From contig CALZJE010000067.1 of NCBI GenBank assembly GCA_945787715.1, positions 1-59,968 on the forward strand: a stretch of 59,968 nt of DNA, given 5' to 3'. The translations under genes and the position numbers were made by a program. How positions within the stretch are numbered: the stretch's first letter is position 1; the number at the start of each line of letters is the position of its first letter. This document shows positions 42,326 through 51,401 of the stretch, piece by piece. This stretch comes from an uncultured Ectothiorhodospiraceae bacterium (GTDB taxonomy: Bacteria > Pseudomonadota > Gammaproteobacteria > S012-40). Under the pieces are notes generated by a model. The model saw only the letters and a program-made list of their open reading frames with translations. It ran no database searches and had not been told where the DNA came from.

Positions 42326-42883
42326 ATGAGTAAATTTATTAAGTTTTTTCGTCAAAATGTTATTTTAAATGTCTTTATCGCTTTTCTTGTTGTACCAGCT
42401 TTTGCAAACGCTGACCAAACACCATGGAAGACTACTGTTGGAAGTGGAACATCACAAACAAATTTGAATTGGCCAGGCTACAACACTGGTTTTGATTTTA
42501 CACCCTTAACAAATGGTGTAATTACAAAACTTGGAGGTTACTACAATGGCACAAAAACTGTCCGATTGTATGATAGCGCTGGAATTCAGTTGGCAGTAGT
42601 GAATGCAGCGGATAATAATAACTGGGGATATGCTGATATTGCCCCTGTTAGTGTTACCAGTGGTCAACGCTACACAGTTGCCGTAGAGACAGGTTTCGGT
42701 GGTGCAAGCATGTATTTCGGCCAACCTGGGTTCGGTTTTGGTCCTAGCTATCCAAATTTTCCACATGTAGTGGATGACATTAGAATAGAACGCTCTGTTT
42801 TTGGGTTTGGATCAAGTCAACCCACTTGGGAAATATGGGGTCAAATGTGGGGGCAACCCGACATAACGTTTGTTCCTGATTAA
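42326..42883 (+). CDS. Small secreted beta-sandwich protein (DUF4082-like)
   Basis: About 185 residues. Signal peptide (ending VVPAFANA), then an all-beta domain: NTGFDFTPLTNGVITKLGGY, TVRLYDSAGIQLAVV, VTSGQRYTVAVETGF. The strand pattern resembles DUF4082-type jelly-roll modules; the assignment is by resemblance only. It ends with aromatic-rich WEIWGQMWGQPDITFVPD. The ATG at 42326 follows GGGATG; 42311 is an alternative. Monocistronic with its own terminator-like hairpin. Confidence 0.65.
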   Translation: MSKFIKFFRQNVILNVFIAFLVVPAFANADQTPWKTTVGSGTSQTNLNWPGYNTGFDFTPLTNGVITKLGGYYNGTKTVRLYDSAGIQLAVVNAADNNNWGYADIAPVSVTSGQRYTVAVETGFGGASMYFGQPGFGFGPSYPNFPHVVDDIRIERSVFGFGSSQPTWEIWGQMWGQPDITFVPD

Positions 42884-42918
42884 TTGGTCATCCAATAATT
42901 CTTCCGTATATCTAAGAT

Positions 42919-42973
42919 AAAACAGTGGTGTTTATTGTCGATATTGAAGATTGTCAATATTCACCATTGTTTT
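42919..42973 (+). terminator. Terminator-like hairpin after the small secreted protein
   Basis: AAAACAGTGGTG and CACCATTGTTTT pair at 11 of 12 positions around an internal hairpin ATATTGA/TCAATAT, followed by TAATAAAATT. Nothing further was recognised between 42974 and 43275. Confidence 0.5.
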
Positions 42974-43275
42974 AATAAAATTCATCTTAAATCCTTGAGT
43001 TTGTATAGGCTTTTTATCCTTTTTATAAACATTAAATTGTGCTCAATTGTTGCTCTTGTGAATGGAACTATTCGCATTAAAAACCTCTAGTTATTCCGCC
43101 ATAAATCTAAAGTTTCCTAGTTAAAAACCGATGCATTAATGATGCGTTATGCAGTCAATTTTTCGGTATTAAGTTTCGCTTTAAAGCAGTTTCGCAGTCT
43201 GTAAAGACTGAATGTATTAATGATAGCTTCGAAAAATATTAAAGGTCTCATTGAATGGCAAATAAGGAACTTATC

Positions 43276-45405
43276 ATGAAGCTTTACCGCCCTAAACTTG
43301 GCGTAGGTGCCAAAACACTTGGCGCATTGTCCTTAATATTTTGGGTGCCAATGACCGTGCTTGTCGGTATTTTGTTTTATTTATTCCAAGATGTCATGCA
43401 AGAAGAGATGACCAGCCATATCAAGGCAAGTTTAAAGGGCGCTAGTTCTGTTTACGAAGAAAGAGTGACTGCAGTAAAAGTTTTTATGATCCAAGCTCGT
43501 GAAGATAAGAAAATTAGTCAAGCTTTTGAAAATAAAAATAGTGCAACACTACAAACCACTTTATTGGACTTTGGAAAAAAGCATAGCTTTTTAAATGTTT
43601 TGCTTGCAGTAGATGAACATCAGCGAATTATTGGCCGACGTAACAATCGGCTAGGTGATGTTGCGAATTTGGGTGATCTCGTTTCACGTGCTTTAATTAG
43701 CGGTGAAATAACGTCATCTACAGAACTCGTCAGTAAAGAATTCCTTAACAAAGAAGATCAAGAACTCGCAAATCGAATTATAGATGTGGGCATAGTTCAG
43801 TTTGTGGTGACGCCTATTAAAAAAGGAGAAAAAATACTCGGTGCTTTAGTGGGTGGCATATTACTGACTGGTGACCCTTGGCTCGGTAACAATGTCCATA
43901 GCCGCTTTGGTGTTGACCTGGCATTTTTCGGTGGTAAAACACCTGAGTCATTTTTTCTTCATTCCACCACTTCGTTACCGAGAAGCAGTTGGGTAATCGG
44001 GCAAATATTTCCTGAAGAAGTGAAAAATGAAATTGCACTTGGAAAACCATATTATGGTCCATTGTACATGTTCAATAAAGATACAACAGTAGCGTATGAA
44101 CCTATTAAAGACAGTAGGAATAGAATTATTGGCGCTTTAGGCGTTAGTAAGGAAGCAGATAATGTAAACTCACTTGTTTTAAAAACAATTGCCACTGGTG
44201 TCATTATTACTGCAATTTTGGGATTGGGTATAGCTGGCATATTAGTTTATTTTATACATAGTGATATAACTAGACCGATGAAAATTATGGTGGAAGCCAT
44301 GGATAGATTCGGGGCAGGAGAGATGGATATCATTCTTGATCTAAAAACTGGCGATGAGTTTGAAAAACTTAGCGACGGTTTTAATGTAATGGCAAATGGA
44401 ATTCGAAAACGCGAGGAACGATTTAAGAAACATAATAAAGTAGCTAAACTTTTTATGTCAACGCTTGATTTGGACGACCTTCTCGATAAGACGTTGAAAA
44501 TTGTGGTTGGTATTTCTGAATCCCAGTTAGGTATCATCTATTTGTGGGAGAAGCAGGGCGAGTGTTTAACCCCGCACGCACAATACGGCACACAATCTGG
44601 GCTAGAAAGCTTAGAAATTGGAGAGGGTTACCCTGGACGTGCAGCGAAAGAGTTAAAAACGTTGATACTAAATCCTCCTGCAGGAGAATCAGGTACTAAT
44701 TTAGTAATGGGATTTGCATCATCTTCACCAAAACAAGTTGCGTATATTCCACTCTCATATCAAGATAATATTCTAGGTGTGTTAGTTCTTGGTAGTGTGG
44801 CAGAATATAACGAAGATATTATTCAGTTGTTTGATTTTCTCGCAGACCAAATATCCATCGCACTGGACAATGCAATCATGCATCAACGTGTGCAAGAACT
44901 CTCAATTACTGATGGATTGACAGGGCTCTATAATAGAAGATATCTAAACGATAGGCTTGAAGAAGAGTGGAATAGAAGTGTTCGCAATAATCAACCAATT
45001 AGTATGATTCTGTCCGACATTGATAATTTCAAATCAGTTAACGACACCTATGGGCATGACAAGGGCGATGAAGTACTGAGAAATGTTTCAACAGTATTTG
45101 TTAAGTCAGCAAGAAAAGAGGATCTAGTCGCTCGCTATGGCGGCGAGGAATTTGTTGTTGTTATGTTTGATACTGATGCCGAAGGTGCCGAACAAGTGGC
45201 ACAGCGCATTTGCGAAGAAGCACGTGCTCAGGAATACCCATTTATGGATAGAGGCGCAACTTTAAGTGTTGGTATTGCGACTTTCCCGGGTGTTAAGGAC
45301 GGTTCTATTGATGATCTTGTAAAAGCTGCAGACCAGGCTATGTATGAGGCTAAGATGTCGGGCAAAGATAGAGTTGTCGTCTGGAAGGATGAGAAGAATA
45401 GCTAG
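43276..45405 (+). CDS. Diguanylate cyclase with Cache-like sensor, HAMP, GAF and GGDEF domains
   Basis: 709 residues. Membrane helix 1 at about 18-38, a periplasmic double-Cache-like sensor of about 260 residues, helix 2 at about 305-330, HAMP (DITRPMKIMVEAMDRFGAGE), a GAF domain (about 385-540) and GGDEF (SITDGLTGLYNRRYLNDRLE onward). The active site is GGEEF at 622-626. The inhibitory site RxxD (RKED) is five residues upstream, so product inhibition is expected. It makes cyclic di-GMP in response to a periplasmic and possibly a cytoplasmic ligand. The ATG at 43276 has AAGGA before it and is preferred to 43255. Followed by a clear terminator. Confidence 0.9.
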   Translation: MKLYRPKLGVGAKTLGALSLIFWVPMTVLVGILFYLFQDVMQEEMTSHIKASLKGASSVYEERVTAVKVFMIQAREDKKISQAFENKNSATLQTTLLDFGKKHSFLNVLLAVDEHQRIIGRRNNRLGDVANLGDLVSRALISGEITSSTELVSKEFLNKEDQELANRIIDVGIVQFVVTPIKKGEKILGALVGGILLTGDPWLGNNVHSRFGVDLAFFGGKTPESFFLHSTTSLPRSSWVIGQIFPEEVKNEIALGKPYYGPLYMFNKDTTVAYEPIKDSRNRIIGALGVSKEADNVNSLVLKTIATGVIITAILGLGIAGILVYFIHSDITRPMKIMVEAMDRFGAGEMDIILDLKTGDEFEKLSDGFNVMANGIRKREERFKKHNKVAKLFMSTLDLDDLLDKTLKIVVGISESQLGIIYLWEKQGECLTPHAQYGTQSGLESLEIGEGYPGRAAKELKTLILNPPAGESGTNLVMGFASSSPKQVAYIPLSYQDNILGVLVLGSVAEYNEDIIQLFDFLADQISIALDNAIMHQRVQELSITDGLTGLYNRRYLNDRLEEEWNRSVRNNQPISMILSDIDNFKSVNDTYGHDKGDEVLRNVSTVFVKSARKEDLVARYGGEEFVVVMFDTDAEGAEQVAQRICEEARAQEYPFMDRGATLSVGIATFPGVKDGSIDDLVKAADQAMYEAKMSGKDRVVVWKDEKNS

Positions 45406-45427
45406 AGATAGAATTAAGAAAAATGAT

Positions 45428-45456
45428 AAAAAGCCGGATTTTATTCCGGCTTTTTT
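45428..45456 (+). terminator. Intrinsic terminator of the diguanylate cyclase gene
   Basis: AAAAAGCCGGA, loop TTTTAT, TCCGGCTTTTTT, 23 bases after the stop codon. Confidence 0.92.
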
Positions 45457-45489
45457 ATGAGAAATTGATTTATAATGGATAAGTAATAG

Positions 45490-45537
45490 GAATCAAGTGA
45501 TTGTACTATAAATCGTGGATCAACTGATTTTTCTAGG
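45490..45537. repeat. 48-bp dispersed repeat, copy 2
   Basis: Gap-free match to 15080-15127 at 41 of 48 positions. It lies between the terminator and the RRM gene, ending 34 bases before the start codon, so it may contribute promoter or leader sequence here. Confidence 0.65.
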
Positions 45538-45571
45538 ATGAAGACACCAAATAAATGAGACTAAATACACC

Positions 45572-45832
45572 ATGAAAATATTAATTAGAAACTTATCAAG
45601 AGAGACAACTGAAGATGCAATTAGACGCTTATTTAGTGAATATGGATCAATCCAATCCTGTAATTTAGTACTGGATAAAGAATCTGGAGAATCAAAAGGA
45701 TTTGGATTTATTGAAATGCCAAAAGCAAACGAAGCCAAAGCAGCAATAAAAAGCCTTAATTATAAAACAATTGATGGTAGCAAAATACGTGTGAAGAAAG
45801 CAGAAGATAAAAAAGACGAAATAAAGAAATAG
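45572..45832 (+). CDS. Single-RRM RNA-binding protein
   Basis: 86 residues, one RNA-recognition motif with a Lys-rich tail. RNP-2 is ILIRNLS (residues 3-9) and RNP-1 is KGFGFIEM (about 43-50), with the aromatic residues that stack on RNA present in RNP-1. Such glycine-poor single-RRM proteins occur in cyanobacteria and various proteobacteria and are often cold-induced. Twenty bases before the gamma-glutamyltransferase homologue, same strand. Confidence 0.9.
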   Translation: MKILIRNLSRETTEDAIRRLFSEYGSIQSCNLVLDKESGESKGFGFIEMPKANEAKAAIKSLNYKTIDGSKIRVKKAEDKKDEIKK

Positions 45833-45852
45833 CCAGGAGGTTAAATAGTAAT

Positions 45853-47400
45853 ATGGGAACCAAGGGAGCCATTGCAGCTGGACATCAAGAGACAGTTAAC
45901 GCTGCTCAAACCATATTACAAGCTGGTGGCAACGCATTTGATGCTATCATAGCTTCTCATTTTACCGCTTGCATATGTGAACCTGTGCTTGCCTCCCTAT
46001 CAGGTGGTGGTTTTTTGATAGCAAAGCCAAATGCTTCCCAACCTCTTATATATGACTATTTCGTACAAACTCCAAAAAATAAAGCACTAGATAGCGAAAT
46101 AGACTTTACTCCAATTGAAGCCAACTTTGGAAACGTAACACAAGAATTTCACATTGGTATGGCTTCTGTTGCAACACCTGGTGCAGTAAAAGGGGTTTTC
46201 GAAATTCATAAAGACCTTTGCAGCATGCCCATGAAAGAGTTGATACAGCCTGCAGTAAGTTTGGCAAAAAATGGTTTGATGGTGAATCCATTTCAGGCTT
46301 ATATATTGGATATCATCTCACCGATACTTAATCATACCAATGACTCGAAAAAGATTTTCACTAATGCAAAAACTGGAAACCCCTATACCAGTGGTGATTA
46401 TTTAACAATGCCGGAACAAGCAGATTTTATTGATGCATTGGCTCACGAAGGTGAGGCATTGTTTTATCAAGGTGAAATTGCAGCGCATATTGATCGCATG
46501 AGTCGCGATAATTCAGGTTTTATTAACCGAGATGATCTGAGCTCCTATAATGTTATTAAAAGAAAACCGCTCTTAGTAGATTATAATTCTAGGACTTTTC
46601 TGACTAATCCGGCCCCATCATCAGGTGGATTGTTAATCGCGTTAGGATTAGAGCTTATACAACACAGTAAGCCTGCACAATTTGACCGAGATAGTTACCA
46701 ATATCTCTCACTCTTAACTGAGGTTATGGGACAAACAAACATTGCTCGAGTAGAAGCTCATTTAAATGACAATACCTCAAATTTGAGTGAAGCAATTTTG
46801 CATTCATCTTTCCTGGATAAATATAAGAATAAAATACTTCACCGTGCAAAGAGTTTACGCGGTACAACACATATCAGTGTTATGGATTCAAAAGGTAATA
46901 TGGCCAGTATGACAGTGAGCAATGGGGAAGGTTGTGGCCATATAATTCCTGGTACAGGCATTATGCTCAACAATATGCTTGGTGAAGAAGATTTAAATCC
47001 CCATGGCTTTCATCAATGGGATATTAACCAACGTATGACATCTATGATGGCCCCTAGTTTCTTGCTGGATAAAAATGGAGATGGGATTGCAATAGGTTCT
47101 GGAGGATCAAATCGAATACGTACCGCGCTTTTGCAAGTCATTTTAAATCATGTAGAGTTTGATATGGATATCGAACAAGCAGTCCATTATCCACGTATAC
47201 ATTTTGAAAATGAAATACTAAATATCGAAAATGGATATAAATCAGCAAATATAACACGATTTAAACATGACTTTAAACAAGTGAAAGTCTGGCAAGATCT
47301 TAACTTATTTTTTGGAGGTGTACACGCGGTAGAAAAGCATGGTAATAATTTTAGTTGTGTTGGAGATCCACGTCGTGGTGGGGTGGCAATGATTATCTAA
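45853..47400 (+). CDS. Gamma-glutamyltransferase family protein, no signal peptide
   Basis: 515 residues. Family motifs: GHQETVNAAQTILQAGGNAFD at the N-terminus, SLSGGGFL, and the autoprocessing/catalytic Thr in RGTTHISVMDSKGNMAS (near residue 340), plus GIMLNNMLGE and APSFLL with GSGGSNRIRTALLQ. Autocleavage before the Thr should give two subunits. Most family members are periplasmic, but this one starts directly in the mature fold, so it should be cytoplasmic. Natural substrate unknown; glutathione-type gamma-glutamyl compounds are the default. AGGAGG lies 12 bases before the ATG. Converges with the MATE gene. Confidence 0.85.
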   Translation: MGTKGAIAAGHQETVNAAQTILQAGGNAFDAIIASHFTACICEPVLASLSGGGFLIAKPNASQPLIYDYFVQTPKNKALDSEIDFTPIEANFGNVTQEFHIGMASVATPGAVKGVFEIHKDLCSMPMKELIQPAVSLAKNGLMVNPFQAYILDIISPILNHTNDSKKIFTNAKTGNPYTSGDYLTMPEQADFIDALAHEGEALFYQGEIAAHIDRMSRDNSGFINRDDLSSYNVIKRKPLLVDYNSRTFLTNPAPSSGGLLIALGLELIQHSKPAQFDRDSYQYLSLLTEVMGQTNIARVEAHLNDNTSNLSEAILHSSFLDKYKNKILHRAKSLRGTTHISVMDSKGNMASMTVSNGEGCGHIIPGTGIMLNNMLGEEDLNPHGFHQWDINQRMTSMMAPSFLLDKNGDGIAIGSGGSNRIRTALLQVILNHVEFDMDIEQAVHYPRIHFENEILNIENGYKSANITRFKHDFKQVKVWQDLNLFFGGVHAVEKHGNNFSCVGDPRRGGVAMII

Positions 47401-47425
47401 ACGAGATTATAGACTAAACATTAAA

Positions 47426-48760
47426 TTAATAAGCATTGACTGGTTGAAGAATGCGTAGCGTTCGTTTTAACCAAACATAGGTTATGCCACTGGCAATTAT
47501 GCTCGCTATTACTAATCCCCAAAATAAGCCTTTAACATCTGCTAACAACGCACCCATGTAAGCAAATGGAATAAATAATACAAACAGGCGAATAATACTT
47601 AATACAGTTACTTCGACGGGTTTGTTTAACGCATTCATAACAGAGCCAGATAACATCATCATTCCTTGAAACGAATAGCTAATCGGTAATATAAATAAAA
47701 ACAAAATAACAATTTCGATTACTTTAGGATCATTCGAAAATGCCCCAGCAATCAAGGAAGAAAATATGATTAAAATAAAATAAACCAATACTTGAAACCA
47801 CAAACAGAATTTCAAGGAAATTGAAACTGCACTCAATACACGCTCATTATTTTTGGCCCCCAAGTTTTGACCAATAAATGGTAGCAGTGCCGTTGACAAA
47901 GACATAATAACCACCATCGCTAATGCTTCAACTCTTATTCCTACACCAAATGCGGCGACCGCTTCAACACCATGTTTTGCTACCATTGCTGTTAAAATTG
48001 CTGTTGATACAGGAATTAACAGATTGGTTAACCCGGCAGGTAAAGCAATATAAAGTACGGGTTTCCATGAAACAATCATTGTGGAGAATGATTGAGGGGT
48101 GAATGATATTAATTTTTTACTCTTCGATAAAATCCATAATGATACGACACACGAAACTAACCAAGATATTAGTGTAGCAAGACCGGCACCTTGAATACCC
48201 ATTTCAGGGAAAGGTCCAATGCCGAAGATAAATAATGGATCTAAAATAGCATTTATAAGTGCGGAAATAATCATGAGCACACTTGGTGTTTTCATGTCAC
48301 CAGTAGCGCGCAGCGCCCCATTGCCAACTATCGGGATGACAAGAAAAATAGAACCTATGTACCACAACACCATATAATCTTTAATATAGGGCATGATATG
48401 GTTTGTTGCGCCTAGTGCGGTGAACAAAGGCTCAATAGTCGCTATTCCGATAATTACCACAAGTGATACCACTAGAACCGAAAGTAACAGGTTATCAGTT
48501 GTCAGACGCACTGCTGTTGAGTGATCGCCTTCGCCCAAAGTTTTGGAGAGTACTGCGGCAAGCCCAATGGCAAATCCCATGGTAATACTCATTACAATGA
48601 AGCCGATAGGGACCGTAAATCCTATTGCCGCTAGCGGATCTGTACCGAGCAGGCTAACAAAAAAAGTATCTACTAATCCAAACAACAAAACTGCAATAAT
48701 TCCAACAATCATCGGTATTGTTAGTTCGCGAAGTGTTTTCCCAACGGGGGATTCCAACAT
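47426..48760 (-). CDS. MATE family multidrug/metabolite exporter
   Basis: 444 residues with about twelve membrane helices in two homologous halves. Recognisable are TLRELTIPMIVGIIAVLLFG at the start, AIGFTVPIGFIVMSITMGFA, GAGLATLISWLVS and AFGVGIRVEALAMVVIMSLS. Na+- or H+-driven export of organic cations is the family role. Gap to the converging gamma-glutamyltransferase gene is only 25 bases; no terminator is visible between them. Confidence 0.88.
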   Translation of the reverse strand: MLESPVGKTLRELTIPMIVGIIAVLLFGLVDTFFVSLLGTDPLAAIGFTVPIGFIVMSITMGFAIGLAAVLSKTLGEGDHSTAVRLTTDNLLLSVLVVSLVVIIGIATIEPLFTALGATNHIMPYIKDYMVLWYIGSIFLVIPIVGNGALRATGDMKTPSVLMIISALINAILDPLFIFGIGPFPEMGIQGAGLATLISWLVSCVVSLWILSKSKKLISFTPQSFSTMIVSWKPVLYIALPAGLTNLLIPVSTAILTAMVAKHGVEAVAAFGVGIRVEALAMVVIMSLSTALLPFIGQNLGAKNNERVLSAVSISLKFCLWFQVLVYFILIIFSSLIAGAFSNDPKVIEIVILFLFILPISYSFQGMMMLSGSVMNALNKPVEVTVLSIIRLFVLFIPFAYMGALLADVKGLFWGLVIASIIASGITYVWLKRTLRILQPVNAY

Positions 48761-48867
48761 CCGCTTTGAGTGATGCTTCTGTTTAATTTATATCTCCAGT
48801 TGGAGTGACAATTGCTAGAAAAGTTAGGATGAAGCAGGTTAAAAATGTGCTAACTTGAAAGTATAAA

Positions 48868-48887
48868 GCAGGGAGTTAATTCCCTGC
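48868..48887 (-). terminator. Likely terminator of the rhodanese-MoeB gene
   Basis: Perfect stem GCAGGGA/TCCCTGC with a six-base loop, about 22 bases after the stop on the minus strand and followed there by TTTATACTTTC. Confidence 0.65.
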
Positions 48888-48909
48888 CTTTACCAGGTTT
48901 ATGGATTAA

Positions 48910-50079
48910 TTATTTATCTAGATCACAAGCAACATCAACACCATGATAGCCAGTCCATGTAGCATTTTCACTGCAAACAGGGCAATCAGGATTGCGCTTC
49001 ATTTTAAGTTCGGCAACGCTAGCATCCAATGCATCGTAATACATCATTCTACCAACCAATGGATTACCGATACCTAGTATCACTTTCACGGTTTCTACGG
49101 CTTGTAATAAGCCAATAACTCCAGGTAAAACACCGAGTACACCAGCTTGAGAACACGATAAAACAAGCTCATTAGACGGGGTAGGGAACAGACATCGGTA
49201 GCACGGGCCGGGCTCTTTTTCTCTACCTGGCCAAAACACGGTAACCTGGCCTTCGAAGCGAAATACAGCACCATGCACATTCGGTTTTCCTAAATGTACA
49301 CAAGCATCATTTATTAGATAGCGCGTAGGAATATTATCTGAACCATCGACTATGATGTCATATTGATTGAGTAGCTCTTCAACATTATCAGCATCAATAT
49401 GTTCCTGATGTGTGACAACATTAATGGATGGATTCAATCCAGAGAGTGTTTGTTTGGCTGATTCAACTTTTGGGATACCAATGGTATTTTCCCTGTGTAA
49501 TATTTGGCGTTGCAAGTTACTTCGATCAACAATATCGTGATCAACAATACCGAGTGTTCCAACACCTGCTGCAGCTAAGTACATTGCAACGGGAGAACCA
49601 ATTCCGCCAGCACCAATACACAATACTTTCGAATTCATGAGCATTAGCTGCCCTTTTTCGCCAACGTTGGGCATCATAATATGGCGTGCGTAACGCTCTT
49701 TGGCATCAGCATTTAACGTTGGAGGTAACTCGAAAGGGTGGCCTTCATTTTTCCATTGAGTGAAACCACCTTTAATTGATGAAACGTTGGAATACCCAAG
49801 CATTTGCAAACTTTCAGAGGCAAACAGTGATCGAATTCCGGATTGACACATCACCAGTATTTGTTTTGAATGATCTGGAATTTCTTGTTCGATATTCAGT
49901 TCCAAATAGGCTCTGCCCATTCGCACTGAACCGATCGGACTACCTTGAGCGACCTCATCACTTTCTCTAACATCGAGTAAAACTGCGTCAGATTCAGTGA
50001 GTTTTCTAGCCTCTGCAGGTGAAATTTCTGGGATTTTTTTTTGGATATCAGAGATTCGTTGGTCTTTGGCGTTCATCAT
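48910..50079 (-). CDS. moeB: Rhodanese-MoeB/ThiF fusion adenylyltransferase
   Basis: 389 residues. The N-terminal rhodanese domain (about 15-115) has its active-site Cys78 in VMCQSGIRS. The ThiF/E1-like domain (about 130-385) has the ATP site CIGAGGIGSPVAMYLAAAGV, VDHDIVDRSNLQRQIL, VDGSDNIPTRYLIND, and two zinc CxxC pairs (CYRC and CPVC). It would adenylate the C-terminus of a MoaD or ThiS-like sulphur carrier and may supply sulphur through the rhodanese Cys. Rhodanese-first order is the reverse of eukaryotic MOCS3/Uba4. No moaD, moaE or thiS is next to it. Confidence 0.85.
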   Translation of the reverse strand: MMNAKDQRISDIQKKIPEISPAEARKLTESDAVLLDVRESDEVAQGSPIGSVRMGRAYLELNIEQEIPDHSKQILVMCQSGIRSLFASESLQMLGYSNVSSIKGGFTQWKNEGHPFELPPTLNADAKERYARHIMMPNVGEKGQLMLMNSKVLCIGAGGIGSPVAMYLAAAGVGTLGIVDHDIVDRSNLQRQILHRENTIGIPKVESAKQTLSGLNPSINVVTHQEHIDADNVEELLNQYDIIVDGSDNIPTRYLINDACVHLGKPNVHGAVFRFEGQVTVFWPGREKEPGPCYRCLFPTPSNELVLSCSQAGVLGVLPGVIGLLQAVETVKVILGIGNPLVGRMMYYDALDASVAELKMKRNPDCPVCSENATWTGYHGVDVACDLDK

Positions 50080-50181
50080 AGTCCTTATGTTGTAATATCG
50101 GAAATAAACATGTTATTTCATCGTGTTATAGATTTATATGACGGTTATTGATTGCGTAACGGTATCATAAAATAGTGGCCC

Positions 50182-50202
50182 TTTGTGACATTATGTTACA
50201 AA
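50182..50202. promoter_or_regulatory. 21-bp imperfect palindrome upstream of moeB
   Basis: TTTGTGACATTATGTTACAA plus one A is symmetric about base 50192, with mismatches only at one symmetric pair. It lies 103 bases before the moeB start codon, and 307 before slyD on the other side. The one-base-longer spacing rules out a normal CRP site. The rest of 50080-50508 shows nothing else. Confidence 0.45.
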
Positions 50203-50508
50203 AATCGTGCACAGTTTATAACTGCGTCTGAGAATAAGCCAAAGTATTCAAATCGGCAATTAGAGATCATTATTTCTCCAGACATTGAACATGAAACGCA
50301 CGTTATATGGTCAATAATTTGAGAATTTAAGAATAATACTTCATCTAATTAACAATCCCATCTTCATTAGCGGTACGAATAGTCCGTAACCTTACTTTTC
50401 TAAACTGTTATTTCAGCAAACATAGATTAAAAACTTACTACCCAATAATGAATCTGATTGATAGAATAATGCTCAAATTTAATTATATAGATGCGAGGAA
50501 AATTATTT

Positions 50509-51000
50509 GTGAATATTGGCAAGGACAAAGTCGTTTCGTTTCATTACCGATTAAGTGAAGAAAACGGTGATTTAATTGAAGAGAACGATACAGACAAGCC
50601 TTTGGTTTATTTACATGGCCATAATGCGCTACTGCCAGCACTGGAAGAAGAGATGGTGGGAAAGGCGATTGGCGACAAGTTTTCTGTCACGTTAACGCCA
50701 GAACAAGCTTATGGTCCCGTAAGAGAAAATTCTGTTCAGCGAGTTACGCTGAAACACATTGCTAATAGTAAAAAAATTAAGAAATTTAAACCCGGCATGA
50801 AAATTCAGGTTAATACCAGTGAAGGACTACGTGACGTTGTGGTGGTAAAAGCTGGATTAAAAACTGTTGATGTAGACACCAACCACCCCTATGCAGGAAA
50901 AACCCTAACCTTTGATGTAGAAGTTAATGATATCCGTGATGCAGATCAAGATGAGATCACACATGGTCACGCACATGGTCCCGGTGGTCATCATCACTGA
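50509..51000 (+). CDS. slyD: SlyD-type FKBP peptidyl-prolyl isomerase
   Basis: 163 residues. FKBP core split by an insert-in-flap domain: KDKVVSFHYRL, LVYLHGHNALLPALEEEMVG, VTLTPEQAYGPVRE, then VDTNHPYAGKTLTFDVEV. The His-rich C-terminus (THGHAHGPGGHHH) can bind nickel or other metals. It assists folding of proline-limited proteins and [NiFe]-hydrogenase-type maturation in some species. The GTG start at 50509 is preferred over ATG at 50491, because GAGGA of the latter stretch is the ribosome-binding site and the product then begins MNIGKDK, as in relatives. Confidence 0.9.
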   Translation: MNIGKDKVVSFHYRLSEENGDLIEENDTDKPLVYLHGHNALLPALEEEMVGKAIGDKFSVTLTPEQAYGPVRENSVQRVTLKHIANSKKIKKFKPGMKIQVNTSEGLRDVVVVKAGLKTVDVDTNHPYAGKTLTFDVEVNDIRDADQDEITHGHAHGPGGHHH

Positions 51001-51150
51001 GTCTGCTATTTTACTAGCTTTATGGCTTATTTCCATTGGCCAATGATTATTACTGAATTTTTTAGGTTAAAGCTTATTAAAAAGCACCTGTGAGTCATTT
51101 TCTATGAGATACAGGCAAACTACTTTAATCAATTATCACGAGACAACAAT

Positions 51151-51363
51151 ATGCATCAATTTTCACTATCAGGCTCTCCATTTATCGAGTTAAATAATTT
51201 ACTAAAAGTTGTCGGTTTATGTGAAAGTGGTGGCCGCGCCAATTCTGTGATTAGCAGCGGGGAAGTGTTAGTTGATGGCGCAATTGAGCAACGCAAGCGT
51301 TGTAAAATAAGACAAGGTCAGCTTGTGGAATACGCAGGAGAAAAAATCACAGTGACTGATTAA
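51151..51363 (+). CDS. ybcJ: YbcJ-like S4-domain RNA-binding protein
   Basis: 70 residues, the usual YbcJ length. One S4 fold: FIELNNLLKVVGLCESGGRA, ISSGEVLVDGAIEQRKRCKI and RQGQLVEYAGEKI. Probably binds structured RNA such as rRNA; function of the family is not settled. Stands 150 bases after slyD. A hairpin (51363-51387, AGTCAATAG/CTATTGACT) follows immediately and may end this gene and the converging cheD. Confidence 0.85.
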   Translation: MHQFSLSGSPFIELNNLLKVVGLCESGGRANSVISSGEVLVDGAIEQRKRCKIRQGQLVEYAGEKITVTD

Positions 51364-51401
51364 GTCAATAGTATTATGCTATTGACTCTCAGAAAATATT
51401 C

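Noticed and set aside
50182-50202. CRP site upstream of moeB
   Set aside because: The half-sites are one base too far apart and the symmetry centre falls on a base, unlike TGTGA-N6-TCACA.
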